This document shows positions 44,218 through 52,136 of a stretch of 64,000 bases of DNA, piece after piece. The notes beneath the pieces are model-generated. The model saw only the letters and a program-made list of their open reading frames with translations, was not told where the DNA came from and ran no database searches. The stretch spans positions 2,294,001-2,358,000 of the forward strand of contig NZ_OZ241968.1 in NCBI RefSeq assembly GCF_965204125.1, written 5' to 3'. The translations under genes were made by a program, and so were the position numbers. Origin of the DNA: Poriferisodalis sp965204125. GTDB lineage: Bacteria > Actinomycetota > Acidimicrobiia > Acidimicrobiales > Poriferisodalaceae. The first letter of the stretch is position 1. Every line of letters begins with the position of its first letter.

Positions 44218-44284
44218 AGGCTAGAGGCCATTGCCCCGCACGCCGGAGGCGATGCCGGTGGAGACCTGCGCTACTGCGTAGCCT
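44218..44284. promoter_or_regulatory. Divergent pair of -10 boxes between acyl-CoA synthetase and VTT-like gene
   Basis: The - strand box TAGCCT (44218-44223) ends 8 nt before the synthetase ATG. The + strand box TAGCCT (44279-44284) ends 8 nt before the GTG at 44293. Both genes appear leaderless. Confidence 0.5.
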
Positions 44285-44292
44285 CGACAGAG

Positions 44293-45024
44293 GTGGCAGA
44301 CGACGGCCGAGATGACACAGCGGCGGCCGAAGCCGCCCATTCCGAGCATGCATCGGCGGGTCCAGTGATCACCGACGCCGATCGTCGGCGGATGCAGCTG
44401 CTGGCAGCGGTGCCTGTGGGCTTCGCCCTGGCGGCAACTGCAGGGCAGATCCTCGTCGCTCCGCTCGATGCACGGGCGCCACTGCTGCTGCTGTCGCTAA
44501 ACGCCACCGACGCCATCCTGCTCCTCGTCGCCCATAAGGCCCCGCTGTGGGCGTTCATGGCAATCGGGCTGACCCGTCTGTTCATCACCGACCCGTTCCT
44601 ATACCGGCTCGGCTACGACTATGGCCCCAATGCCAAGGCCTACCTAGCTGCGGAGCTGGGGCCTCGCAGCCGCGTCATCCGCACCATGGATTGGCTGGAG
44701 CGCTGGTTTCCGCGGGCTGGCTGGCTGTTGTTGTTCGCCATTCCCGGCTACCCGATGTGCTTGCTGTCGGGCATGGCGCGGATGCGTCAAGTGCCGTTCG
44801 TAGTGGTGAACCTCGCCGGCACCTTCACTCGCCTGGCGCTGGTGTGGTGGGTTGCCGATCTGTTCGCTGGACCCCTCGGAGCGGTCAGCAGGTTCATCAA
44901 TCGCTACTCGATCCCGTTCACCGTGGCGATGTTCGTGCTGGTTGTGGTGCAGACGGCCCGCAATCAGCGCCGGAGCGCGGCCACAGAGCAGCATTCGTTC
45001 GAGGCAGGAACCGACGACGTATAG
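44293..45024 (+). CDS. VTT/DedA-like polytopic membrane protein
   Basis: A 243-residue protein with a polar first 35 residues and about five membrane segments (for example PVGFALAATAGQILVA, LLLSLNATDAILLLVA and IPFTVAMFVLVVVQTA). FAIPGYPMCLLSGMARM, then FTRLALVWWVADLF, resembles the core of DedA/VTT proteins, in which a Pro-Gly or Gly-rich re-entrant segment precedes the helix. Family assignment is tentative; lipid or solute transport is the usual role. A GTG start with a -10 box 8 nt upstream supports leaderless expression. Confidence 0.65.
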   Translation: MADDGRDDTAAAEAAHSEHASAGPVITDADRRRMQLLAAVPVGFALAATAGQILVAPLDARAPLLLLSLNATDAILLLVAHKAPLWAFMAIGLTRLFITDPFLYRLGYDYGPNAKAYLAAELGPRSRVIRTMDWLERWFPRAGWLLLFAIPGYPMCLLSGMARMRQVPFVVVNLAGTFTRLALVWWVADLFAGPLGAVSRFINRYSIPFTVAMFVLVVVQTARNQRRSAATEQHSFEAGTDDV

Positions 45025-45059
45025 CCAGCGGGGTCTCCAAAGGTCCGGCCCCGCCTCGG

Positions 45060-45065
45060 TACTCT
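45060..45065 (+). promoter_or_regulatory. -10 hexamer TACTCT for leaderless ftsK
   Basis: TACTCT ends 7 nt before the ftsK GTG at 45073. Confidence 0.5.
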
Positions 45066-45072
45066 CGCTGAG

Positions 45073-47454
45073 GTGAGTGCGCGCAGCGCTGCCGGGGCCA
45101 ATGGCTCAAAGGACACGTCCAATTCGTCGTCCGCGCACGACGGTCGTAGCGGCCTCTCGCGGGTGGTTCGCAATGCCCTGAGCGGCCGATCCCGCGAGAT
45201 CGTGGCGCTGTCGCTGTTCGCGCTCGCCGTGATCTGCGCGCTGGGGCTGCTGGGCGACCGCGCGGGCGTCGTGGGCCGAGTTCTGGAGAGCGCGCTCGCC
45301 GTGCTGCTGGGCGTGTTCCGGTACGCCGTGCCGATCCTGCTGGTCTGGATCGGCGTCGCACTCGCCCGTATGACCTCTTCGGAGCGGAGCGGCCGTGCCG
45401 CCTTCGGGTTGAGCATGCTCACGGTTGCCTTCGCTGCAGCCGCACACCTGTCCGGATCCGCCGACGGCTTCGGGTCGCTCGAGGACCTGCGAGGCAGCGG
45501 GGGAGTGCTGGGTGCTGTGGTCGCCGAGCCGCTGCGACGCCTGATCGACGACCCCGCGACCTGGGTTCTGTTGCTGCTGGTAATGCTGTTCGCGGTCATG
45601 ATCGTTGCCAACATCGGCCTCGGTCAGGTCCTGCGATGGATATGGGCTGGTCTGTCTGCGCTGGGCCGGACGCTGAGCGGCTCGCTGTCGAAGGGCGCCC
45701 GGAGCCTGCAGCGCGTCGGCGAGGATCCCGAACCACCCTCGTTCGGGGACGAGCAGTACGACCTGGGGGCTGAGCCAGCAGGCCAGATGCCGGGTCTGGA
45801 CCCGACCGCCCCGGGCACCAGCGAGGCAGCCTCCGATGAGCCCGTCTCCAGCCAGACAGCCTTCGAGCCATCGCCGCCCCAATTCGTGGAGCCACCCAGC
45901 GATGATCCTGTCCCGACGCCTGTGCCGGCGGCCCTCGCGACCAGCAAGGGCACGGGAGGGAGCAGCCAGCGTCCTCGCTGGAAGCTCCCGAAGAAGTCGA
46001 TGCTGAAGCGCAGCGGCACCCAGCAGTTCGACCGGGCACAGCTGTCGGCAGGCGCTGCAGCGCTGGTGGCGGCGCTGGCCAGTCACGGCGTGGAAACTCA
46101 GGTCACCGGCTGGGAGCCCGGCCCGACGGTCACGCGCTACGAGCTGAAGCTGGGCCCGGGCGTGAAGGTGTCGCGGGTCACTGCGCTCCACAAGGACATC
46201 GCCTACGCCATGGCCGCCGCCGATGTCCGGATCCTCGCGCCGATCCCGGGCCGATCGGCGATCGGCATCGAGGTCCCCAACTCCGACCGTCACCTAGTCG
46301 CGCTCGGCGACATCCTGTCGGCCAAGGCCGCAACCGACGCCATGCACCCGCTCGAAGTGGCGATGGGCAAGGACATCTCGGGCCGTGAGGTCATGCTCAA
46401 CCTGGCGACGATGCCCCACGTGCTCATTGCCGGCGCGACCGGCTCGGGTAAGTCGTCGTGCATCAACTCGATCATCGCGTCGCTGCTCATGCGGTCCACG
46501 CCCGATGAGGTGCGGATGATCCTCGTCGACCCCAAACGGGTGGAGCTCGGCCAGTACGACGGCCTGCCGCACCTGCTGACGGCGGTGGTGACCGAGCCCC
46601 GCAAGGCGGCGAATGCCCTGGCGTGGGCCGTCAAGGAGATGGAGCGCCGCTACGACGTGCTGTCGGAAGCGGGCTTTCGTGACATCACCGGGTACAACGC
46701 GGCCGTGCTCGACGGTGCGCTGCACAGCGACGAGAGCGAGCTGCTGGGCAACGACCAGCCGCACGAGTCGATGCCCTTCATCGTCGTGGTCGTCGACGAG
46801 CTGAACGACCTCATGATGGTGGCGGCCCGCGACGTCGAGGAGTCGATCACACGGCTGGCGCAGATGGCCCGCGCCGTCGGCGTGCACCTTGTCGTCGCGA
46901 CCCAGCGCCCGAGCGTGAACGTCATCACCGGGGTGATCAAGGCCAACATCCCCAGCCGGCTGGCATTTGCCGTGTCCAGCCTGGCCGACAGCCGGGTCAT
47001 CCTCGACCAGCCTGGCGCCGAACGGCTGGTGGGCCAAGGCGACATGCTGCTGCTGTCCGCGAATTCCAGCACGCCGCGCCGCATCCAGGGTGCGTGGGTG
47101 AGCGAGTCGGAGGTCGCCCACGTGGTTGCTCACTGGCGCCGCCAGGCACCTGACGTCGACTACGTGGAAGGCGTCGAGGGCACGGCCGAATCCGACGGCG
47201 CCAGCATCCTCCCCGGAGGCACGACCGGCGATGCCGACGACGACGAGCTGCTGCGCCAGGCAATGGCCATCGTGGTGGAAACCCAGCTCGGCTCTACGTC
47301 CATGCTGCAGCGCAAGCTGAAGGTCGGCTTCGCCCGCGCCGGACGGCTGATGGACCTGCTTGAGCAGCGGGGCGTCGTGGGCCCGTCGCAGGGCTCCAAG
47401 GCCCGCGACGTGCTGATGACCCCCGAGGAGCTGTCTGACGCGCTGGGCTCCTAG
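45073..47454 (+). CDS. ftsK: DNA translocase FtsK/SpoIIIE
   Basis: FtsK pumps DNA at the septum and activates XerCD at dif. About four membrane helices lie in residues 40-190 (for example EIVALSLFALAVICALGLLG). A Pro-rich linker precedes the motor, which has Walker A IAGATGSGKSSCINS at about residue 455 and Walker B FIVVVVDELNDLMM. The C-terminal gamma domain (LLRQAMAIVVETQLGSTSML and AGRLMDLLEQRGVVGP) recognises KOPS. The 793-residue length is typical. The gene ends before a strong bidirectional hairpin. A xerC homologue is present at 12479-13411. Confidence 0.96.
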   Translation: MSARSAAGANGSKDTSNSSSAHDGRSGLSRVVRNALSGRSREIVALSLFALAVICALGLLGDRAGVVGRVLESALAVLLGVFRYAVPILLVWIGVALARMTSSERSGRAAFGLSMLTVAFAAAAHLSGSADGFGSLEDLRGSGGVLGAVVAEPLRRLIDDPATWVLLLLVMLFAVMIVANIGLGQVLRWIWAGLSALGRTLSGSLSKGARSLQRVGEDPEPPSFGDEQYDLGAEPAGQMPGLDPTAPGTSEAASDEPVSSQTAFEPSPPQFVEPPSDDPVPTPVPAALATSKGTGGSSQRPRWKLPKKSMLKRSGTQQFDRAQLSAGAAALVAALASHGVETQVTGWEPGPTVTRYELKLGPGVKVSRVTALHKDIAYAMAAADVRILAPIPGRSAIGIEVPNSDRHLVALGDILSAKAATDAMHPLEVAMGKDISGREVMLNLATMPHVLIAGATGSGKSSCINSIIASLLMRSTPDEVRMILVDPKRVELGQYDGLPHLLTAVVTEPRKAANALAWAVKEMERRYDVLSEAGFRDITGYNAAVLDGALHSDESELLGNDQPHESMPFIVVVVDELNDLMMVAARDVEESITRLAQMARAVGVHLVVATQRPSVNVITGVIKANIPSRLAFAVSSLADSRVILDQPGAERLVGQGDMLLLSANSSTPRRIQGAWVSESEVAHVVAHWRRQAPDVDYVEGVEGTAESDGASILPGGTTGDADDDELLRQAMAIVVETQLGSTSMLQRKLKVGFARAGRLMDLLEQRGVVGPSQGSKARDVLMTPEELSDALGS

Positions 47455-47468
47455 GACTGCTAGCCCAT

Positions 47469-47490
47469 CGGCGAGCGGCTCCGCTCGCCG
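47469..47490. terminator. Strong bidirectional hairpin between ftsK and the P450 gene
   Basis: CGGCGAGCG (47469-47477) pairs perfectly with CGCTCGCCG (47482-47490) around a 4-nt loop, between the convergent stops of ftsK and the cytochrome P450 gene. No T-run follows, but the position and a 9-bp GC stem make it the best terminator in the window. Confidence 0.6.
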
Positions 47491-47495
47491 CCGGC

Positions 47496-48734
47496 TCAGA
47501 TGCCGACGCGGATCTGCAGGTTGCGGGGGCCGCGCACCTGAACGCCGCCCCATTCCACGCCGCCACGGCCGACATCGGTGGCGAGCTCGAAGTTCGGGAA
47601 GCGGGCCAGCCACTCCTCGATGGCGACCTTCAGCTCCATGCGGGCCAGGTTGGAGCCCAAGCAGCGGTGGATCCCGAGCCCGAACGCGAAGTGGCGGTTT
47701 TCGGCCCGATCGATGACGACCTCGTCGGGACGGTCGAACTTGGACGGATCGCGGTTGCCGGCGCCGAACGGCAGCAGCACCTTGTCGCCCTTGGCCACGG
47801 GGCAGCCGCCGATCTCGGCATCGTCAGTGGCGGTGACGCGGGCCATGGTGACCGGCGAGTAGGCACGCAGGAACTCTTCGATGGCCGTGGGGATGAGCTC
47901 GGGTTCGTCCACGAGCCGCTCGCGGTCAGCAGGGTTCATGGCCAAGTGCATCAAGCTGGCCGAGATCGAGCTCCACGTGGTGTCGATGCCCGCTAGCAGC
48001 AACAGGAAGCTGGCACCGGTGATGTGGTGGTTGGCCAGCGGGTCGCCGTTGGGCAGCTTCATGTCGAGCAGCTTCGACGGCAGGTCGTCTGCGCGTTCCT
48101 GGCGCCGCTGGTCGGTGAGCTCGCCGAAGTAGTGGAGCACCTCACGGGTCGCGTTTGCCCGCCGATCGAACTCGTCGCCCTTGGACTGCAGCACGTCGAC
48201 CGCCCAGCGGGTGAACTTGGGCTCGTCCGACTCGGGCAGTCCCAGGATGCGGGCAATGACCCGCACGGGAATGTGCTTGGAATAGGTGTCGGCGGCATCC
48301 GTCACGCCGCTGCGGCCCTCGTCAGCCCCGGTTTCGGCTGCGATGGCGTCGATGCGCTCGCGGGCGATGCTGCGAGTGACCTCGACCATTTCCTCCACGG
48401 CTGTAGGACCGAAGAACGGCAGCAGCAACCGGCGCGCGTCGGTGTGGAACGGCGGGTCCGAGGTGATCGGCGGGGCGGTGAGCAGCCCGACGCCTTCAGG
48501 TGTGGGCGCCACGGCGATGTCGCGGGAGCTGAAGTTCTCGGTGTCGTAGGCGACCGCTGCGATGTCGTCCCACGTCGTGGGCATCCAGTGCCCGTCATTG
48601 TGGGGGCTGTGGGCGACGGGACATTCGGCGCGCAGTTCGTCCCACACGTCTGCGGCGCCCTGGATGTACTCGTCGCTGTAGACGTCGAAGTCCCGCTCTG
48701 CCGAAGCGCTGTCGGTGTCAGCAGTCGTGCTCAT
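47496..48734 (-). CDS. Cytochrome P450
   Basis: A soluble bacterial P450 of 412 residues. The heme motif FGLGIHRCLGSNLAR places the Cys ligand at about residue 357. The I-helix has LLLLAGIDTTWSSI (the AGxDT motif). The Arg-containing K-helix region (FLRAYSPVTMARVT) is present. The ATG at 48734 has AAGGAG 5 nt upstream; further upstream reading has no such site. The substrate is unknown. Its promoter region faces that of the hydrolase gene at 48856. Confidence 0.95.
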   Translation of the reverse strand: MSTTADTDSASAERDFDVYSDEYIQGAADVWDELRAECPVAHSPHNDGHWMPTTWDDIAAVAYDTENFSSRDIAVAPTPEGVGLLTAPPITSDPPFHTDARRLLLPFFGPTAVEEMVEVTRSIARERIDAIAAETGADEGRSGVTDAADTYSKHIPVRVIARILGLPESDEPKFTRWAVDVLQSKGDEFDRRANATREVLHYFGELTDQRRQERADDLPSKLLDMKLPNGDPLANHHITGASFLLLLAGIDTTWSSISASLMHLAMNPADRERLVDEPELIPTAIEEFLRAYSPVTMARVTATDDAEIGGCPVAKGDKVLLPFGAGNRDPSKFDRPDEVVIDRAENRHFAFGLGIHRCLGSNLARMELKVAIEEWLARFPNFELATDVGRGGVEWGGVQVRGPRNLQIRVGI

Positions 48735-48779
48735 GGCGGCTCCTTTGAGTCCCCGCGGGCGCGGTCCGAGGCGCTTCCC

Positions 48780-48803
48780 AGCGTAGGCGACGGGTTCTAC
48801 GCT
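48780..48803. promoter_or_regulatory. Divergent promoters: inverted -10 boxes AGCGTA/TACGCT
   Basis: TACGCT occurs on the - strand (48780-48785, facing the P450 gene) and on the + strand (48798-48803, facing the hydrolase gene) with a 12-nt spacer. The two arms form an inverted repeat, so the same short DNA could bind one regulator for both genes. Leaders would be about 46-52 nt. Confidence 0.45.
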
Positions 48804-48855
48804 GCGCCGTAGTACTGAACCAGCGCGATGGCCGTTCGGCCGTTCGGGAGGGCAC

Positions 48856-49800
48856 ATGTCGGGACACGCAGCACACGCGTCAGTCGAAGCGGCACAACTC
48901 AGCGAGGTCGCGCAGGGCGTGTACAGCTACGTGCAGCCCGACGGCACCTGGTTCATCAACAACATGGGGTTCATCGCCGGCTCCAGCGCCGTGGTGTCGA
49001 TCGACACCACCTCCACGGAGCGCCGCAACCGGGCCTATCTCGACGCCATCGCCTCGGTGACGTCGAACCCGGTGAGGGTTGTGGTCAACACGCACCATCA
49101 CGCCGATCACACCCACGGCAACTACCAGTTCGCCGACGCCACGATCATCTCTCACGCCAAGTGCCGTGACGTGATGGTGGCCGCAGGCATCCCCGACTAC
49201 AGCGCTGTATTCCCTGGCGTCGAGTGGGGCGACCTGCAATTCCGGGCGCCAGACGTGACCTTCGAGGGCTCGATGGTGCTGCATCTCGACGACCGCCGCA
49301 TCGAGCTGTCGGACCTGGGCTTTGTGGCCCACACCGACGGCGACATCGTGGCGTGGCTGCCCGATTGCCGGGTGCTGTTCTGCGGCGACCTGATCTTCCA
49401 CGGCGGCACGCCGTTCGCGCTGTTCGGATCGGTGTCCGGGACGATCCAGGCGATGGACGTCATCGAGAGCTTCGGAGCAGACGTGATCGTGCCGGGCCAC
49501 GGTCCGCACTTCGGCGGCGACGACATCGCTCGGGTGCTTGACGAGCAGCGCTCCTACCTCCGCTTCGTGCAGGAAGCGGCTGCCGAAGGGCTCGCGACAG
49601 GCAGGACGCCACTCGAGCAGGCCGAGGCCACCAACCTCGGCCCGCACGACCGCCACACCGACCCCGAGCGTCTCGCCGGCAACCTTCACGTCGCCTACCG
49701 CGAGGCAGCCTCGGGCGGCTACGAATTCCCCGGCGTCCCCCAAGCGATCATGGACATGGTCGCCTACAACGGCGGCGCCCTGCCGCGCTGCTTGGCGTAG
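48856..49800 (+). CDS. Metallo-beta-lactamase-fold hydrolase
   Basis: A 314-residue metal-dependent hydrolase. The zinc motif is in VVVNTHHHADHTHGNYQFAD (HxHxDH), with VIVPGHGPHFGG and CGDLIFHGGTPFA as later ligands. The fold resembles glyoxalase-II-type or lactonase hydrolases; the substrate cannot be assigned. The ATG at 48856 has GGGAGGG 4 nt upstream. Its final 13 codons lie in the first copy of a 77-bp tandem repeat. Confidence 0.9.
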   Translation: MSGHAAHASVEAAQLSEVAQGVYSYVQPDGTWFINNMGFIAGSSAVVSIDTTSTERRNRAYLDAIASVTSNPVRVVVNTHHHADHTHGNYQFADATIISHAKCRDVMVAAGIPDYSAVFPGVEWGDLQFRAPDVTFEGSMVLHLDDRRIELSDLGFVAHTDGDIVAWLPDCRVLFCGDLIFHGGTPFALFGSVSGTIQAMDVIESFGADVIVPGHGPHFGGDDIARVLDEQRSYLRFVQEAAAEGLATGRTPLEQAEATNLGPHDRHTDPERLAGNLHVAYREAASGGYEFPGVPQAIMDMVAYNGGALPRCLA

Positions 49801-50054
49801 CCAGCGCCGGCGGCAGGAGGCGACCCATCCGAGGCTGCGCCTACAACGGCGGCGCCCTGCCGCGCTGCTTGGCGTAGCCAGCGCCGGCGGCAGGAGGCGA
49901 CCCATCCGAGGCTGCGCCTACAACGGCGGCGCCCTGCCGCGCTGCTTGGCGTAGCCAGCGCCGGCGGCAGGAGGCGACCCATCCGAGGCTGCGCCTACAA
50001 CGGCGGCGCCCTGCCGCGCTGCTTGGCGTAGCCAGCGCCGGCGGCAGGAGGCGA
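49761..50054 (+). repeat. 77-bp tandem repeat, about four copies, starting inside the hydrolase gene
   Basis: Copies begin at 49761, 49838, 49915 and 49992 (period 77), each near-identical; the last is partial and ends near 50054. The first copy codes for the hydrolase C-terminus (YNGGALPRCLA plus stop) and the others repeat that end and 3' flank. Each unit can form a hairpin in which CCTGCCGC pairs with GCGGCAGG around the stop codon. Seventy-seven is not a multiple of three and every copy has the stop, so no longer protein results. No CRISPR-like spacers are present. Confidence 0.9.
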
Positions 50055-50101
50055 GAGCATCGGGGTTGATTCGGCATGCCGTTTCGTGGAACGGTTGACG
50101 A

Positions 50102-50125
50102 AAACTGGCTATAGCCGGCCAGTTT
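50102..50125 (+). promoter_or_regulatory. Perfect inverted repeat upstream of iolE, candidate operator
   Basis: AAACTGGC (50102-50109) and GCCAGTTT (50118-50125) form a perfect 8-bp inverted repeat with an 8-nt spacer. A second palindrome GGCTATAGCC (50107-50116) overlaps it. TTGACG (50095-50100) lies just upstream. It is the best candidate site for the LacI-type regulator at 59425-60441; that link is inference. Confidence 0.5.
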
Positions 50126-50137
50126 CTGGAGGCGTAC

Positions 50138-51031
50138 ATGACAAGATCACTGCGCGAGCGTCTGGCTGCGGCTCCGATCACGTGGGGCGTGTGCGAGGTG
50201 CCGGGATGGGGACACCAGCTGAGCCCCGACGACGTGCTGTCGGACATGGCCGCGCTGGGTTTCACGCACACCGAATTCGGCTCAGTCGGCTTCCTGCCGA
50301 CCGATGGCCACGAACTCGCCGCATTGCTGCGGCGCTACGGATTGTCGCTGCTCGGAGGCTTCGTTGCTGTGGTGCTGCACGATCCCTACCGTCTCGAGGC
50401 CGAAATCGCGCGCGTCGCCTCCGTTGTGGCCCAGATGGCCGCTGCGGGCGGGACATGGTTCGTGAGCTGCCCGGTCTTCGACCACGACGATTGGCAGCGC
50501 CCGGACTTGGACGAGGCCGAGTGGCATCAAATATTCCGGGGATTTGCAGCCATTGACACGGTGACCGCCGAGTCCGGGATGCAGCATGCCTTCCACCCCC
50601 ATTGGGGCTCATTGGTCCAGGAGGATGTCGAGACGTGCGCGGTCCTCGAACACACCGATACGCAACTCGTGCTGGACACGGCACATCTCACGCTGGGCGG
50701 CAGTGACCCCGCAGCGCTGGTCGCGAGTCATGCGGACCGCATCGGGCTGGTGCATCTCAAAGACGTCGACCCCGTGGTAGCCGAGCGGCTTCGCTCCAGC
50801 GACGTCACCCTCATGCAGGCCGTCCAGCAGGGGCTCTTCCCCCCGCTAGGCCAAGGCTCGGTCCCACTCGCCGACATCATCCATGCGCTGGAGCAAGAAC
50901 GTCCAGAGCTGTCCTACGTGTTGGAGCAGGACGCGGCGCTCAGCGGTCCGGATGCCGCCGATGTGGAACGGTTGCGGCGCGACGTCGTTCGCAGCCTCAA
51001 GTTTGTGCAAGAATTCGACGCGGCGCGCTAG
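50138..51031 (+). CDS. iolE: Inosose dehydratase (IolE)
   Basis: IolE dehydrates 2-keto-myo-inositol to the diketone used by IolD. The TIM-barrel start PITWGVCEVPGWGHQLSP and HAFHPHWGSLVQEDVE (metal site) are diagnostic, as are VLDTAHLTLGGSDPAAL and VHLKDVDP. The length of 297 residues is typical. GGAGG (50128-50132) lies 5 nt before the ATG at 50138. It is the first gene of the inositol operon. Confidence 0.92.
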   Translation: MTRSLRERLAAAPITWGVCEVPGWGHQLSPDDVLSDMAALGFTHTEFGSVGFLPTDGHELAALLRRYGLSLLGGFVAVVLHDPYRLEAEIARVASVVAQMAAAGGTWFVSCPVFDHDDWQRPDLDEAEWHQIFRGFAAIDTVTAESGMQHAFHPHWGSLVQEDVETCAVLEHTDTQLVLDTAHLTLGGSDPAALVASHADRIGLVHLKDVDPVVAERLRSSDVTLMQAVQQGLFPPLGQGSVPLADIIHALEQERPELSYVLEQDAALSGPDAADVERLRRDVVRSLKFVQEFDAAR

Positions 51032-51093
51032 CACTCCAGGGGAATCGGGCGCTGGCGTTGTGGCCATTCACGTCTTCGGGAGGAAGAACAGAC

Positions 51094-52128
51094 ATGAGGC
51101 GTATTACAAAACTGCTTGCACTGCTCGCAGCGATGACATTGTTCGCGGCAGCATGCAGCAGCGACAGCTCCGACGAGTCAGCGGACGAGCCGGACGCTCC
51201 GGCACCGGCCGAGACGACCGAGGCCGCATCAGATGCGACCGAAGTCACGCTCACGCAGAGCGACTGCGACAAGACGTACCACGTGATCACCCACGGCGAC
51301 TCGGGAACCTTCTGGTCAGTCGTGGAGGTGGCGGTAGCGGATGCGTCCGAAGCCATCGGCTGCGACGTCGTCTACTTCGGCGCCAACAACGACGCGCAGG
51401 CGCAGTCGCAGGCGATTGAGGGTGCGATCGCCGATGGTTCCGACGGCATCGCCATCTCACTGGCAGACCCTGCAGGTCTCGAAGCCGCCGCCCGAGCGGT
51501 CGTGGCAGCAGGCATCCCGCTGTACACGCTGAACTCCGGTGTGAACAACTACGAGGATCTCGGCGCCGTCACCCACATCGGTCAGACCGAGATCGTGGCC
51601 GGCCAGGGCGCCGGAAAGCGGTTCAACGCCTTGGGTGCCTCCCATGTGCTGTGCGCACGCCAGGAGCAGGCCAACATCGGTCTTGAGGAGCGCTGCCAGG
51701 GTCTCGCGGAGACGTTCGACGGACAGGTGACCTCCGAATTCGTCGGCCTCGACGCGAACCCCGACGAGCAGGAGCAGACCATCGCCTCGATCCTCACCGC
51801 GGATTCCAGCATCGATGCGGTGCTGGGTGTCGGGCCGAACCTGCCGCTGCGGGCGCTCGACGCTGCCGAGTCGGCTGGGCGCACGCTGCACATCGGCGGC
51901 TTCGACCTGTCCTCGGACCTCATCGCTGCAATCGAAGCGGGCGACATCGCTTTCACCGTCGACCAGCAGCAGTACCTGCAGGGCTACATCCCCGTGATCT
52001 TGATGCACCTGCAGGCAACGAACCAGAACACTGCCGGCGGCGGCCTGCCGATCCTGACCGGTCCAGGTTTCGTCACGCCTGACAACGCTGCGGAGGTCGC
52101 AGCGCTCGTCAGCGCCGGCACGAGGTAG
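51094..52128 (+). CDS. Sugar ABC transporter substrate-binding lipoprotein
   Basis: The N-terminal MRRITKLLALLAAMTLFAAAC has a lipobox at LFAAACSS. A periplasmic-binding type 1 domain follows (HVITHGDSGTFWSVVEVAV, GCDVVYFGANNDAQAQSQ and YTLNSGVNNYEDLG). GGGAGGAAG is 10 nt before the ATG at 51094. It sits between iolE and the permease gene, so myo-inositol or a related polyol is the likely ligand; that is inference from position. The mature protein begins with an acidic linker (DSSDESADEPD). Confidence 0.9.
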   Translation: MRRITKLLALLAAMTLFAAACSSDSSDESADEPDAPAPAETTEAASDATEVTLTQSDCDKTYHVITHGDSGTFWSVVEVAVADASEAIGCDVVYFGANNDAQAQSQAIEGAIADGSDGIAISLADPAGLEAAARAVVAAGIPLYTLNSGVNNYEDLGAVTHIGQTEIVAGQGAGKRFNALGASHVLCARQEQANIGLEERCQGLAETFDGQVTSEFVGLDANPDEQEQTIASILTADSSIDAVLGVGPNLPLRALDAAESAGRTLHIGGFDLSSDLIAAIEAGDIAFTVDQQQYLQGYIPVILMHLQATNQNTAGGGLPILTGPGFVTPDNAAEVAALVSAGTR

Positions 52129-52136
52129 CCCTCCCT

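Noticed and set aside
49761..50054. CRISPR array
   Set aside because: The repeats are head-to-tail with no unique spacers, a 77-bp unit, and no cas genes nearby.
49764..50271. Small - strand frames across the 77-bp repeats
   Set aside because: They arise from the repeat itself and change frame at each unit; no start signal or family match.
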